Below, in pieces: positions 1 through 6,678 of a stretch of 9,731 nt of DNA. Numbering within the stretch: the first letter of the stretch is position 1; every line of letters begins with the position of its first letter. The position numbers and the translations under genes were made by a program. The stretch is from positions 1-9,731 of the forward strand of contig VBFW01000020.1 in assembly GCA_005880525.1 (NCBI GenBank), given 5' to 3'. The notes beneath the pieces were generated by a model. It made no database searches and was not told the origin of the DNA. It saw nothing but the letters and a program-made list of their open reading frames with translations. Source of the stretch: Chloroflexota bacterium (lineage in GTDB: Bacteria; Chloroflexota; Dormibacteria; Dormibacterales; Dormibacteraceae).

Positions 1-158
1 CCACCATGAACCCCGAGACGCGCGTGCTTCTACGTGTGCAGGTCGACGACGCCGCCGCGGCCAACGAGATATTCGAGAAGCTCATGGGCCCTGATGTCGA
101 GCCGCGCAAGAAATTCATCCAGGCGCACGCCAAGAGCGTCCGCAACCTAGACATCTGA
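1..158 (+). CDS. gyrB: DNA gyrase subunit B, C-terminal end (5' truncated)
   Basis: Only the last ~51 codons are present, in the frame beginning at base 3 and ending at TGA 156-158. The translation starts TMNPETRVLL, contains EIFEKLMGPDVEPRKKFI and ends KSVRNLDI. This is the classic GyrB tail: the end of the TOPRIM/tail region, with the EIFxxLMGxxVEPRxxFI block and the terminal NLDI. GyrB supplies the ATPase and TOPRIM metal-binding half of the A2B2 gyrase that introduces negative supercoils. The catalytic parts lie outside the window. The next gene starts 5 bp after the stop and the partner subunit gyrA lies 2.2 kb downstream on the same strand, which supports gyrB over parE. A parE tail can look similar, so the assignment rests partly on that linkage. 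Confidence 0.93.
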   Translation, partial: TMNPETRVLLRVQVDDAAAANEIFEKLMGPDVEPRKKFIQAHAKSVRNLDI

Positions 159-163
159 CCTCG

Positions 164-1138
164 ATGCGAATCGCTGTCGACGCCATGGGCGGCGACAACG
201 CGCCGGAGCAGGTGCTGCAGGGCGCGACTCAAGCCGCTAACGAGATGGGCATTGACATCGCGATCGTCGGGCTGCCTGGCTCGGTGCAGCCGCTGCTCGA
301 CAAGCACCCGAAGCTCGTGCTGGTGCCATGCACGCAGGTCATCGGCATGGACGAGCATCCCGCGCAGGCAGTGCGGTCGAAGCCCGACTCATCGATGAGC
401 GTGTGCGCGCACCTGTGCAAGGCAGGAAGGGCGGACGGCTGGATTTCGGCAGGCAACTCCGGAGCGATCATGGCCACAGCCCTCTTCGTGCAGGGCCGGA
501 TCAGAGGAGTCGAGCGCCCGGCCCTAGGGTCGGTGATCCCTACCCGCGACGGTTTCGCCTACTTTCTCGACGTCGGCGCCAACGTGGACTCGAAGCCCGA
601 ATACCTTGTGCAGTTCGCGACGATGGGCGCGGTGTATGCGCGCGAGATGATGGGCCGGCCGGAGCCTCGCGTGGGTCTGCTCAGCAACGGCGAGGAGGAC
701 GGCAAAGGCGACGAGCTCGTGCGCGAGGCCGGCAGGCGTTTGAAGGGCACCATGCGCGGATTCGTCGGCAACGTGGAGCCGAAAGACCTGTACGCGTCGA
801 AGGCCGACGTGGTGGTGGCCGACGGCTTCGTCGGCAACGTGGCCATCAAGATGGCCGAGGCGACGGCCGAGTTCCTGTTCCGCAACCTGCGCGACGAGAT
901 CCCTCGCACGACGCGCGGCAAGCTTGGCGGACTGCTCATCCGCGACGGGGTAAGGCGGCTTCGCGCGCGCATCGACTGGAGGGAATTCGGAGGCGCCCCG
1001 CTGCTGGGAATCGACGGCGTCGCGGTCATCGCCCACGGCCGCTCTGACGCACGCGCCATCAAGAACGCCATCCGCGTCACGCGCGAGGCGGTGGACAACC
1101 AGCTCGTCGGTAAGATTCGCGCTGAGGTGGGCAAGTGA
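164..1138 (+). CDS. plsX: Phosphate acyltransferase PlsX
   Basis: PlsX converts acyl-ACP and phosphate to acyl-phosphate, the acyl donor for PlsY in the first step of phospholipid synthesis; it is a peripheral membrane enzyme. The 324-residue product is of normal family length. Family blocks are all present in order: MRIAVDAMGGDNAPE at the N terminus, AGNSGA near residue 100, LDVGANVDSKPEYLVQFA near 135-150, LLSNGEEDGKG near 172-182, GFVGNVEPKDLY near 198-209, and VVVADGFVGNVAIK near 215-230. The ATG at 164 begins exactly at the conserved N terminus. It lies 5 bp after the gyrB stop with no clear Shine-Dalgarno sequence, so translation is probably coupled to gyrB. Its stop overlaps the fabF GTG start (GTGA, 1135-1138). 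In many bacteria plsX sits with rpmF, fabH, fabD and fabG; here its only lipid partner is fabF. Confidence 0.96.
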   Translation: MRIAVDAMGGDNAPEQVLQGATQAANEMGIDIAIVGLPGSVQPLLDKHPKLVLVPCTQVIGMDEHPAQAVRSKPDSSMSVCAHLCKAGRADGWISAGNSGAIMATALFVQGRIRGVERPALGSVIPTRDGFAYFLDVGANVDSKPEYLVQFATMGAVYAREMMGRPEPRVGLLSNGEEDGKGDELVREAGRRLKGTMRGFVGNVEPKDLYASKADVVVADGFVGNVAIKMAEATAEFLFRNLRDEIPRTTRGKLGGLLIRDGVRRLRARIDWREFGGAPLLGIDGVAVIAHGRSDARAIKNAIRVTREAVDNQLVGKIRAEVGK

Positions 1139-2391
1139 CCAGGGAAAACGGGCGCACTCGCGTCGTCATCACCGGCATGGGCACGATCAATCCGCTCGGC
1201 AAGAACCTCGATGAGTACTGGGATGGGCTGATCGAAGGGCGGAGCACGGCTCGCACCGTCGAGGGCACCTATCCGACCGACAAGCTGCCAACCAAGTTCG
1301 CCTGCGAGATCCAGGGGTACGACCCGACGACCTACCTCGACCGGAAGGCAGCGTCGCGCATGTCGAGGTTCGCGCAGATGGCGGTCATCGCGTCAACCAT
1401 GGCCCTGGAGGATGCTGCGCTCGACGTCTCGAAAGAGGACAGCTTCCGCGTCGGTGTCGACCTGGGCACGGGCATCGGGGGATTCATCGAGATGACGTCG
1501 GGCGCGGCGGCGTTCGGGATGAAAGGCCGCTTGCTGAATCCGCTTTACGCGGCGGTGATCCTCCCCAACATGGCTGCCGCGTCGGTGGCCATTCACTTTC
1601 GGATCCGCGGTCCCAACACCACGATGACCACCGCTTGCGCGGCGTCGACGCATGCGATCGGCGACGCTGCGCGCATCATCGAGCACGGTGACGCCGACGT
1701 GATGCTGGCGGGCGGCACCGAGGCCGGGCTGTGCGAGATAGGCATCTACGCGTTCGACGTAATCAAGGCCCTGTCCACGCGCAATGACGCGCCGGAGAAG
1801 GCGAGCCGGCCGTTCGATCGCGACCGGGACGGGTTCGTGGCTGGCGAAGGCGCTGGGGTTCTCGTGCTCGAGTCACTTGAGCACGCTGTGAACCGCGGAG
1901 CGCGCATATACGGCGAGGTTCTCGGCTTTGGTCTCACCTGCGACGCATTTCACCAGGTCGCGCCGGATTCGACTGGCGAGGCGGCGGCGCAAGCGGTGAC
2001 GCTGGCGATGAAGGACGCAGGCGTGGAGCCGGCCGACATCGACTACATCAACGCCCACGGAACCTCGACCCAGCTCAACGACGCCGGTGAGACCGCGGCT
2101 CTGAAGCTCGCTCTCGGCGAGCACGCATACAAGATCCCAATCAGCAGCACCAAGTCGATGATCGGACACCTTCTAGGCGCTGCCGGTGCGGTGGAAGCCA
2201 TCGCGACGATCCTCACGATCAACCGCGGAATGATCCACCCGACCATCAACTACGAGAACCCGGATCCTGAATGTGACCTCGATTACGTGCCCAACACTGC
2301 GCGGCGCAAGGACGTGCGCATCGCGATGTCGAATGGTTTTGGTTTCGGCGGCCACAACGCGGTAGTGGTTCTCGGCAGGTTCGAGGAATAG
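1135..2391 (+). CDS. fabF: Beta-ketoacyl-ACP synthase II (FabF)
   Basis: FabF is the condensing enzyme that elongates acyl-ACP with malonyl-ACP in type II fatty acid synthesis. The protein has 418 residues, close to the family norm of about 410-415. The thiolase-fold Cys-His-His triad is complete: nucleophile C168 in TTACAAS, H308 in NAHGTST and H345 in MIGHLLGAAGAVEA, with the conserved lysine K340 in SSTKS. The C terminus has the NGFGFGGHNA glycine-rich loop. The N-terminal VVITGMGTINPLG is the usual KAS II opening. The GTG start at 1135 overlaps the plsX stop by 4 bp, and a good Shine-Dalgarno (GAGGTG, 1124-1129) lies 5 nt upstream. FabB is a possible alternative, but motif and length fit FabF better. 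No acpP gene precedes it, unlike the common acpP-fabF arrangement. Confidence 0.95.
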   Translation: MTRENGRTRVVITGMGTINPLGKNLDEYWDGLIEGRSTARTVEGTYPTDKLPTKFACEIQGYDPTTYLDRKAASRMSRFAQMAVIASTMALEDAALDVSKEDSFRVGVDLGTGIGGFIEMTSGAAAFGMKGRLLNPLYAAVILPNMAAASVAIHFRIRGPNTTMTTACAASTHAIGDAARIIEHGDADVMLAGGTEAGLCEIGIYAFDVIKALSTRNDAPEKASRPFDRDRDGFVAGEGAGVLVLESLEHAVNRGARIYGEVLGFGLTCDAFHQVAPDSTGEAAAQAVTLAMKDAGVEPADIDYINAHGTSTQLNDAGETAALKLALGEHAYKIPISSTKSMIGHLLGAAGAVEAIATILTINRGMIHPTINYENPDPECDLDYVPNTARRKDVRIAMSNGFGFGGHNAVVVLGRFEE

Positions 2392-4884
2392 ATGGCGGAC
2401 GACCCAAACATCGGCACCGTCCTGACGCGAAACCTCCAGGAGGAGATGCAGACCTCCTACATGGAGTACGCGATGTCCGTCATCATCAGCCGGGCCCTGC
2501 CCGACGTGCGTGACGGGCTCAAGCCGGTGCAGCGCCGGATCCTCTACGCGATGCAGCAGGCCGGCGCGACCTCAGCAAGCCGCTACCGCAAGTGCGCCGC
2601 GTTCGTCGGCGACGTGCTAAAGCTCTACCACCCGCACGGCGACACGTCCGTGTATGACGCGCTCGTGCGCATGGCGCAGCCCTTCTCGCTGCGCTATCCG
2701 CTGATCGATGGGCAGGGCAACTTCGGCAGCGTCGACGGCGACCCGCCGGCTGCCATGCGGTACACCGAGGCCCGGTTGGCGGCGATCACCGGCGACCTTA
2801 TGGCGGACATCGAGAAGCAGACGGTCGACATGATCCCGAACTACGACGGCTCGGACGAAGAGCCGACTGTGCTGCCCGCGCGCATCCCGAACCTGCTCAT
2901 CAACGGGGCCACCGGGATCGCCGTCGGCATGACCACAAACATCCCGCCGCACAACCTGCGCGAGATCGCCGCGGGCGTGAAGCACCTGATCGACAACCCC
3001 GAAGCGACCGGCGAGGACCTGCTGAGCTTCGTCAAGGGACCGGACTTTCCGACCGGCGGCCTGATCATGGGCACCGCAGGCATCAAGGCCGCTTACTCGA
3101 CCGGCCACGGGCGCATCGTCGTGCGCGCGCGGCACACGTTCGAGCAAGCGAAGAACGGCCGCGAGCGGATCATCATCGACGAGCTTCCCTACGCCGTGAA
3201 CAAGGCCACGCTGGTGGCGAAGATCGCCGAGCTGACAAACGAACGAAAGCTCGAAGGCATCGCCAACCTGGGCGACGAATCCGACCGGCAAGGCATGCGC
3301 ATCGTCATCGAGCTCAAGCGCGAGGCGCAGGTTTACACCGTCCTCAACAACCTCTACAAGCACACCGCGCTGCAGCAGTCGTTCGGCGTGATCATGCTGG
3401 CGATCGTCGAGGGACGGCCGGTGGTGCTGAGCCTGAAGCAGGCGCTGCAGCTCTTCATCGACCACCGCCGCGATGTCGTCGTGCGGCGCACGAAGTTCGA
3501 CCTGGAGAAAGCGCAGGAAAGGGCGCACATTCTCGAGGGCCTGAAGATCTGCCTCGACCACCTCGACGAGGTGATCAAGACGATCCGCGCGGCGTCCGAC
3601 ACGGAGACCGCGGCCAACCAGCTGCAGACGAAGTTCGGTCTGTCCGAGCGCCAGGCCCGGGCCGTGCTGGCCCTGACCCTGGGACGGCTGACGCGCCTGG
3701 AGCGGCACAAGATCGACGAGGAGTACGAGGGGGTCATCAAGACCATCGCGTACCTGGAGAGCATCCTGGCGAGCGACCTCAAGGTGCGCCAGCTCATCAA
3801 GGACGAGATGGACGACCTGACCAAGAAGTACGGCGACGACAGGCGCACCGAGATCAGCGAGCAGGAGGCGACCGAGCTGTCGGCCGAGGACCTCGTGCAC
3901 AAAGAGGACGTGGTGGTCACCCTCACGCATCGGGGTTACGTGAAGCGGCAGCCCCAGCGCGTCTTCCGCGCGCAGAAGCGCGGCGGGGTCGGGTTGAAGG
4001 GCGCGCGGCCGACCGCCGGCGGCGAGGCTCCGAGCGGCACGCGCGAAGAGGACTACGCGGAGCACCTGCTCACGACGCACACGCACGCGTCGATCCTCTT
4101 CTTCACGCAGAGCGGCCGGGTTTTCCAGCTGCGCGTGCACGAGGTGCCTGAGCGCGAGCGTCAGGCCAAGGGCGTCCCGATCAACAACCTGATCGACGTC
4201 GGCGGCAACGAGCGTGTGACCGCGGTCTTCATCCGGCCCGAGTCGGAGACCGAGGCGCACTACATGCTGATGGTCACGAAGAACGGATACATAAAGAAGA
4301 CGGCGCTGCGCGAGTACGCGAATGTGCGCCGCAACGGGCTCATCGCCATCAACCTCCAGGAAGGCGATGAGCTGGACTGGGTCACGCCGACGTCGGGCAA
4401 GGACGAAATCATCATCGCCACCACGCTGGGCAAAGCGATTCGCTTCGGCGAGAGCGAGGTGCGCGCGATGGGCCGGGACACGCAGGGCGTAATCGGCATC
4501 AAGCTCGGCAAGGGCGACACCGTGGCCGGCATGGGCACAGTCACCGGCGAAGGCGACGTGCTGGTCGTCACCGAGCGCGGCTACGGGAAGCGCACCCCGG
4601 TGGCCGAGTATCCGATGCACCATCGCGCGGGGCAGGGCGTCTTCACATTGAAGGTGACCGACCGCGTGGGCAAGCTGGCCGCGATGAGGGTGGTGCACGA
4701 CCCCGAGGAAGAGGTGCTGATCATCAGCGCCAGCGGCATGGTGCTGCGCACCCCTGTGGGCGCGATCTCGCAGATCGGCCGGCAGACCCAGGGCGTCATC
4801 GTCATGCGCCTGACGACCGAAGACCCTGGAGTGGTGGCGATCGCTCCTGTGGGCGCCATCGAAGAGGGCGACGGCAAGGAGTGA
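2392..4884 (+). CDS. gyrA: DNA gyrase subunit A
   Basis: This is the breakage-reunion subunit of type IIA topoisomerase. The 830-residue protein is slightly shorter than typical GyrA. The N-terminal domain has SYMEYAMSVIISRALPDVRDG and KPVQRRILY. The catalytic dyad is R123-Y124 in AAMRYTEARL. The quinolone-determining segment reads YHPHGDTSVYD, so the E. coli S83 and A84 positions are T85 and S86 and the D87 position is D89. Thr at the Ser83 position is natural in several bacteria. From about residue 505 to 820 there is a beta-pinwheel C-terminal domain. Its GyrA box is QKRGGVG (528-534), with valine where family members usually have Arg or Lys. The ATG directly follows the fabF TAG and has GAGGA at 2383-2387. 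ParC is the main alternative; a GyrA box near the start of the pinwheel and linkage to gyrB favour GyrA. Confidence 0.93.
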   Translation: MADDPNIGTVLTRNLQEEMQTSYMEYAMSVIISRALPDVRDGLKPVQRRILYAMQQAGATSASRYRKCAAFVGDVLKLYHPHGDTSVYDALVRMAQPFSLRYPLIDGQGNFGSVDGDPPAAMRYTEARLAAITGDLMADIEKQTVDMIPNYDGSDEEPTVLPARIPNLLINGATGIAVGMTTNIPPHNLREIAAGVKHLIDNPEATGEDLLSFVKGPDFPTGGLIMGTAGIKAAYSTGHGRIVVRARHTFEQAKNGRERIIIDELPYAVNKATLVAKIAELTNERKLEGIANLGDESDRQGMRIVIELKREAQVYTVLNNLYKHTALQQSFGVIMLAIVEGRPVVLSLKQALQLFIDHRRDVVVRRTKFDLEKAQERAHILEGLKICLDHLDEVIKTIRAASDTETAANQLQTKFGLSERQARAVLALTLGRLTRLERHKIDEEYEGVIKTIAYLESILASDLKVRQLIKDEMDDLTKKYGDDRRTEISEQEATELSAEDLVHKEDVVVTLTHRGYVKRQPQRVFRAQKRGGVGLKGARPTAGGEAPSGTREEDYAEHLLTTHTHASILFFTQSGRVFQLRVHEVPERERQAKGVPINNLIDVGGNERVTAVFIRPESETEAHYMLMVTKNGYIKKTALREYANVRRNGLIAINLQEGDELDWVTPTSGKDEIIIATTLGKAIRFGESEVRAMGRDTQGVIGIKLGKGDTVAGMGTVTGEGDVLVVTERGYGKRTPVAEYPMHHRAGQGVFTLKVTDRVGKLAAMRVVHDPEEEVLIISASGMVLRTPVGAISQIGRQTQGVIVMRLTTEDPGVVAIAPVGAIEEGDGKE

Positions 4885-5165
4885 GCTCCTTCGGCCCCTG
4901 GCTGCTGGTGCTGGGCGCGGGTGTGATCCTGGTGGAGGGCGCGGTCGCCGGGGTGTGGAGCGTCAGGCTGGTCAGGCAGGGCCGGGCACTCTCGGCGAGG
5001 CTCGAACGCGAGCGCGGCTTCGTCCGGGCCGACGTCGCGCGCTTGCGCGAGACACTCGAAGAGACGCGCCGCCTGTGGGAGCCATGGCGGCGGGCGTTGC
5101 GCCGGCTGCGACATCCCCTCGTGGCCGCTCTGCTTGCCTCGTTCTGGAGGCGCGCGGCGGGCTAG
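4881..5165 (+). CDS. Small membrane-anchored coiled-coil protein, unknown function
   Basis: I do not recognise the family. The GTG at 4881 overlaps the gyrA stop by 4 bp (GTGA), the same coupling seen between plsX and fabF. The AAGGAG at 4876-4881 overlaps the start itself and is too close to be a normal ribosome binding site, so re-initiation is likely. The 94-residue product has one N-terminal hydrophobic segment at about 7-27 (it includes E19), then a charged helix at about 33-67 (SARLERERGF, ARLRETLEETRRL) that looks like a short coiled coil. A strongly basic stretch follows (WRRALRRLRH), then a second short hydrophobic patch HPLVAALLASF at 78-88. The layout resembles small single-pass scaffold proteins, but that is only a resemblance. 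High GC at third codon positions and operon coupling make it a probable real gene. Confidence 0.7.
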   Translation: MSSFGPWLLVLGAGVILVEGAVAGVWSVRLVRQGRALSARLERERGFVRADVARLRETLEETRRLWEPWRRALRRLRHPLVAALLASFWRRAAG

Positions 5166-5202
5166 CTCACCCCGGGTCCCTTAGGCCAAACTACTGGGCG
5201 GC

Positions 5203-5853
5203 ATGCGTGAGGTTGAGAGCCAGGATCCTGCCACGTCCTTGAAGGCGGCCGAGGAGTCGGCGGTGGCGAGGGAGCGAGCCCGGATGGCCCGCGAGCTGCA
5301 CGACGGGCTGGCGACCGACCTGGCGGGGGCGATCTCGCTTTTCAAGGTCTACCTCGAGGGACACCGCGGCGATGCGAGCGATACGACCCTCATCAACATC
5401 TTCGAGATCCTCGAGCGGATGCTCAAGCAGGTGCGTGAGACGCTGGCCGAGCTGCGGCCGCGACCTATAGGGCCGGAAGGCCTCGTGGGCGATCTACGCC
5501 ACCAGGCTGAGGAGTTCGCGCGCCTGTACGCGATCAGGGTCGAGATCGCGAGCAGTGGAACCGAGGACATGCTTCCGCCGCCGCAGCGCGAAGTCGTCAA
5601 CCAGGTCGTCCGTGAGGCTTTGACCAACGTCCGAAAGCATTCCGGTTCGTCGATCTGCCGGGTGCGCATGCATTTCGCCGCGCGACCGTTCCTGGTCGAG
5701 GTCTCGGACGAGGGCAGGGGATTCGCGTCGTCCCAGGCCCACGGCTACGGGCTCGTGGGAATGCGTGAGCGCGCGGCTGGAATCGGCGGCAGGCTGGAGG
5801 TGGTGAGCACCGAGGGTCGGGGCACGACGGTATTTCTCTTCGGACCGCGCTGA
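5203..5853 (+). CDS. Soluble NarX/DegS-type histidine kinase lacking an input domain
   Basis: The 216-residue protein consists almost entirely of a kinase core. The HisKA_3 dimerisation helix starts near residue 20 and has the phosphoacceptor H33 in RMARELHDGLATDLAG, the signature of NarX/DegS/DesK kinases. The HATPase domain shows an N-box (REALTNVRKH, N142), a G1 box (SDEGRGF, D169) and a G2 region, GYGLVGMRERAAGIGG at 181-196, typical of this subfamily. It has no transmembrane segment and no PAS, GAF or HAMP domain, so it should be cytosolic and must receive its signal through another protein or be regulated at the level of expression. The ATG at 5203 has only a weak GGGCGG upstream and lies 37 bp after the small membrane gene, so it may be the operon tail or have its own promoter. 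Kinases of this type usually phosphorylate NarL/LuxR-type regulators; the only one here begins near 9272. Confidence 0.9.
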   Translation: MREVESQDPATSLKAAEESAVARERARMARELHDGLATDLAGAISLFKVYLEGHRGDASDTTLINIFEILERMLKQVRETLAELRPRPIGPEGLVGDLRHQAEEFARLYAIRVEIASSGTEDMLPPPQREVVNQVVREALTNVRKHSGSSICRVRMHFAARPFLVEVSDEGRGFASSQAHGYGLVGMRERAAGIGGRLEVVSTEGRGTTVFLFGPR

Positions 5854-5909
5854 ACAGACCAGCGTGGCCGAGCGCCACGACCCTCTTCATCGTGGTGCTC
5901 GGTCTGTTT
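5854..5909. terminator. Large hairpin directly after the kinase stop, likely transcription terminator
   Basis: The sequence begins on the base after the TGA of the kinase gene. The inner stem pairs 5869-5880 (CGAGCGCCACGA) with 5890-5901 (TCGTGGTGCTCG): 12 bp with one G-T wobble and a 9-nt loop. The outer stem pairs 5854-5859 (ACAGAC) with 5902-5907 (GTCTGT), with a 9-nt bulge on the left side. On the + strand the stem is followed by only two further T residues (5908-5909), so the U-tract is weak. Its position between convergent genes suits a terminator that blocks read-through in either direction. Confidence 0.5.
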
Positions 5910-5911
5910 GC

Positions 5912-5931
5912 CGGGGATCTGGTGGTCCCCG
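5912..5931. repeat. Second hairpin in the convergent gap
   Basis: CGGGGA at 5912-5917 pairs perfectly with TCCCCG at 5926-5931 across an 8-nt loop. It starts 4 bp beyond the larger hairpin. It may be a backup terminator, acting on transcripts from the minus-strand GAF regulator before they reach the kinase gene. There is no T-run on either side, so function is inferred from position only. The remaining 40 bp to the GAF gene stop show nothing I can name. Confidence 0.35.
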
Positions 5932-5971
5932 CCCGTGTGGCCGCTCGAACCCCACTAGAGGATCCATCCCC

Positions 5972-6580
5972 TCACCACACGCATACCGGTATCCGGTGCG
6001 GCGTTCGCTGGTTCAGCTTTCGCTTCACCGAGCTCATCAGCGCATCCGTCTCCACCTGACCTGCTTTGATCGCCCGGGCGATCTCCTCGCGTGACATGCC
6101 ACAGCTCATCAGCTGCACGACCTCTGCCTCGGCCCCGCTCATCCGGCCGAGCGGACCGCGCAGAGACGAGATGATCGGGGCAAGTGCCGCGCTGAGGCCG
6201 ATCGCGTACTGCACGTCCTCTTCCGAGTACCAGTAGTCGCGCCTGCAGCCGAGCACGAGCAGGCCGATCGGCCGCTCCTCGGGCTGACCGATCGGCGCGT
6301 ACATGATCGCCGGCCAATCGAGCTCCCAGTCGAAGCCGGCGGCCGGAGTTGTGTAAGGAAAGACGGAGTTCACCACGACCGGCCGCTGCTCGAAAAGCGC
6401 GCGGCGCGACAACGGCTGCAGGGGACGAGCCTGCAGCAGCCGCCGCGATATCTCTGATGCTGCAACCGGCTGCAGCACCCCTCCGCGTAGTAAGCCGACG
6501 ACCCAACGGTCGTGCGACAGGACTTCGAGGGCCAGCCCCAGTCGGCGCCTGGCTTCCTGTAAATCAAGGAGCTGGCCCAT
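5972..6580 (-). CDS. GAF-domain LuxR-type transcriptional regulator with divergent HTH
   Basis: The 202-residue protein reads as a GAF sensor domain (about 15-138) followed by a LuxR/GerE-type helix-turn-helix (about 146-190). The GAF part contains VVNSVFPYTTP, DWPAIMYAPI, RPIGLLVLGCRRDYWYSEED and QYAIGLSAALAPIISSL, typical of small-ligand or protein-binding GAF folds. The HTH aligns without gaps to the family: EAEVVQLMSCGMSREEIARAI matches the scaffold and turn, and KRKL closes the last helix. The recognition helix (QVETDALMSS) lacks the usual TVxxH core. No receiver Asp pocket is present, so this looks like a one-component regulator. The ATG at 6578-6580 is the first possible start because an in-frame TAG lies 12 bp upstream. 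The gene is convergent with the kinase and divergent from the OmpR-type regulator. The GAF ligand cannot be read from sequence. Confidence 0.82.
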   Translation of the reverse strand: MGQLLDLQEARRRLGLALEVLSHDRWVVGLLRGGVLQPVAASEISRRLLQARPLQPLSRRALFEQRPVVVNSVFPYTTPAAGFDWELDWPAIMYAPIGQPEERPIGLLVLGCRRDYWYSEEDVQYAIGLSAALAPIISSLRGPLGRMSGAEAEVVQLMSCGMSREEIARAIKAGQVETDALMSSVKRKLNQRTPHRIPVCVW

Positions 6581-6598
6581 GCGCTCAGGCTATGCACG

Positions 6599-6654
6599 TC
6601 AGGATTGGCTGACCTCAGCCCAGCTTCATCGTTTCCTCAGGATTCGCTGAACCT
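6599..6654. promoter_or_regulatory. Imperfect direct repeat in divergent promoter region, candidate operator
   Basis: TCAGGATTGGCTGACCT (6599-6615) recurs as TCAGGATTCGCTGAACCT (6637-6654). The copies differ by one substitution and one inserted A, and start 38 bp apart. A third partial copy, TCAGG, is at 6585-6589. The copies occupy the 98-bp gap between the divergent GAF-LuxR and OmpR-type genes, so either regulator, or both, could bind here. OmpR-family regulators commonly bind direct repeats, which favours the plus-strand product. I could not assign a convincing -35/-10 pair in this gap. Confidence 0.45.
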
Positions 6655-6678
6655 TTTCGTGTTAGCGTCCTGCCGGGG

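Noticed and set aside
2617..4698. A 693-codon open frame antisense to gyrA
   Set aside because: High-GC coding sequence with few A/T-ending codons routinely leaves long open antisense frames. The translation is low-complexity in His, Arg, Leu and Val and matches no fold I recognise, while the plus strand is unambiguous gyrA.
4955..5242. Alternative plus-strand frame of 95 codons overlapping the small membrane protein
   Set aside because: It has a composition typical of a shifted frame (Arg, Ala, Gly rich with no hydrophobic pattern). The overlapping GTG 4881 frame has a clear membrane helix and coiled coil and is coupled to gyrA.
5850..6058. A frame after the kinase stop encoding a hydrophobic stretch (ATTLFIVVLGLFAGDLVV), possible small membrane protein or gene remnant
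   Set aside because: The only starts are a CTG at 5850 or GTG codons at 5892/5895 with no Shine-Dalgarno. The frame coincides with the hairpins and then runs antisense through the GAF-LuxR gene, losing any protein-like character. Conservation in relatives would be needed to revive it.
6611..6636. Minus-strand micro-ORF with a GAGGAAACG-ATG ribosome site encoding only four residues (MKLG)
   Set aside because: It is too short to judge as a leader peptide, overlaps the candidate operator region and has no repeated regulatory codons. Likely chance.
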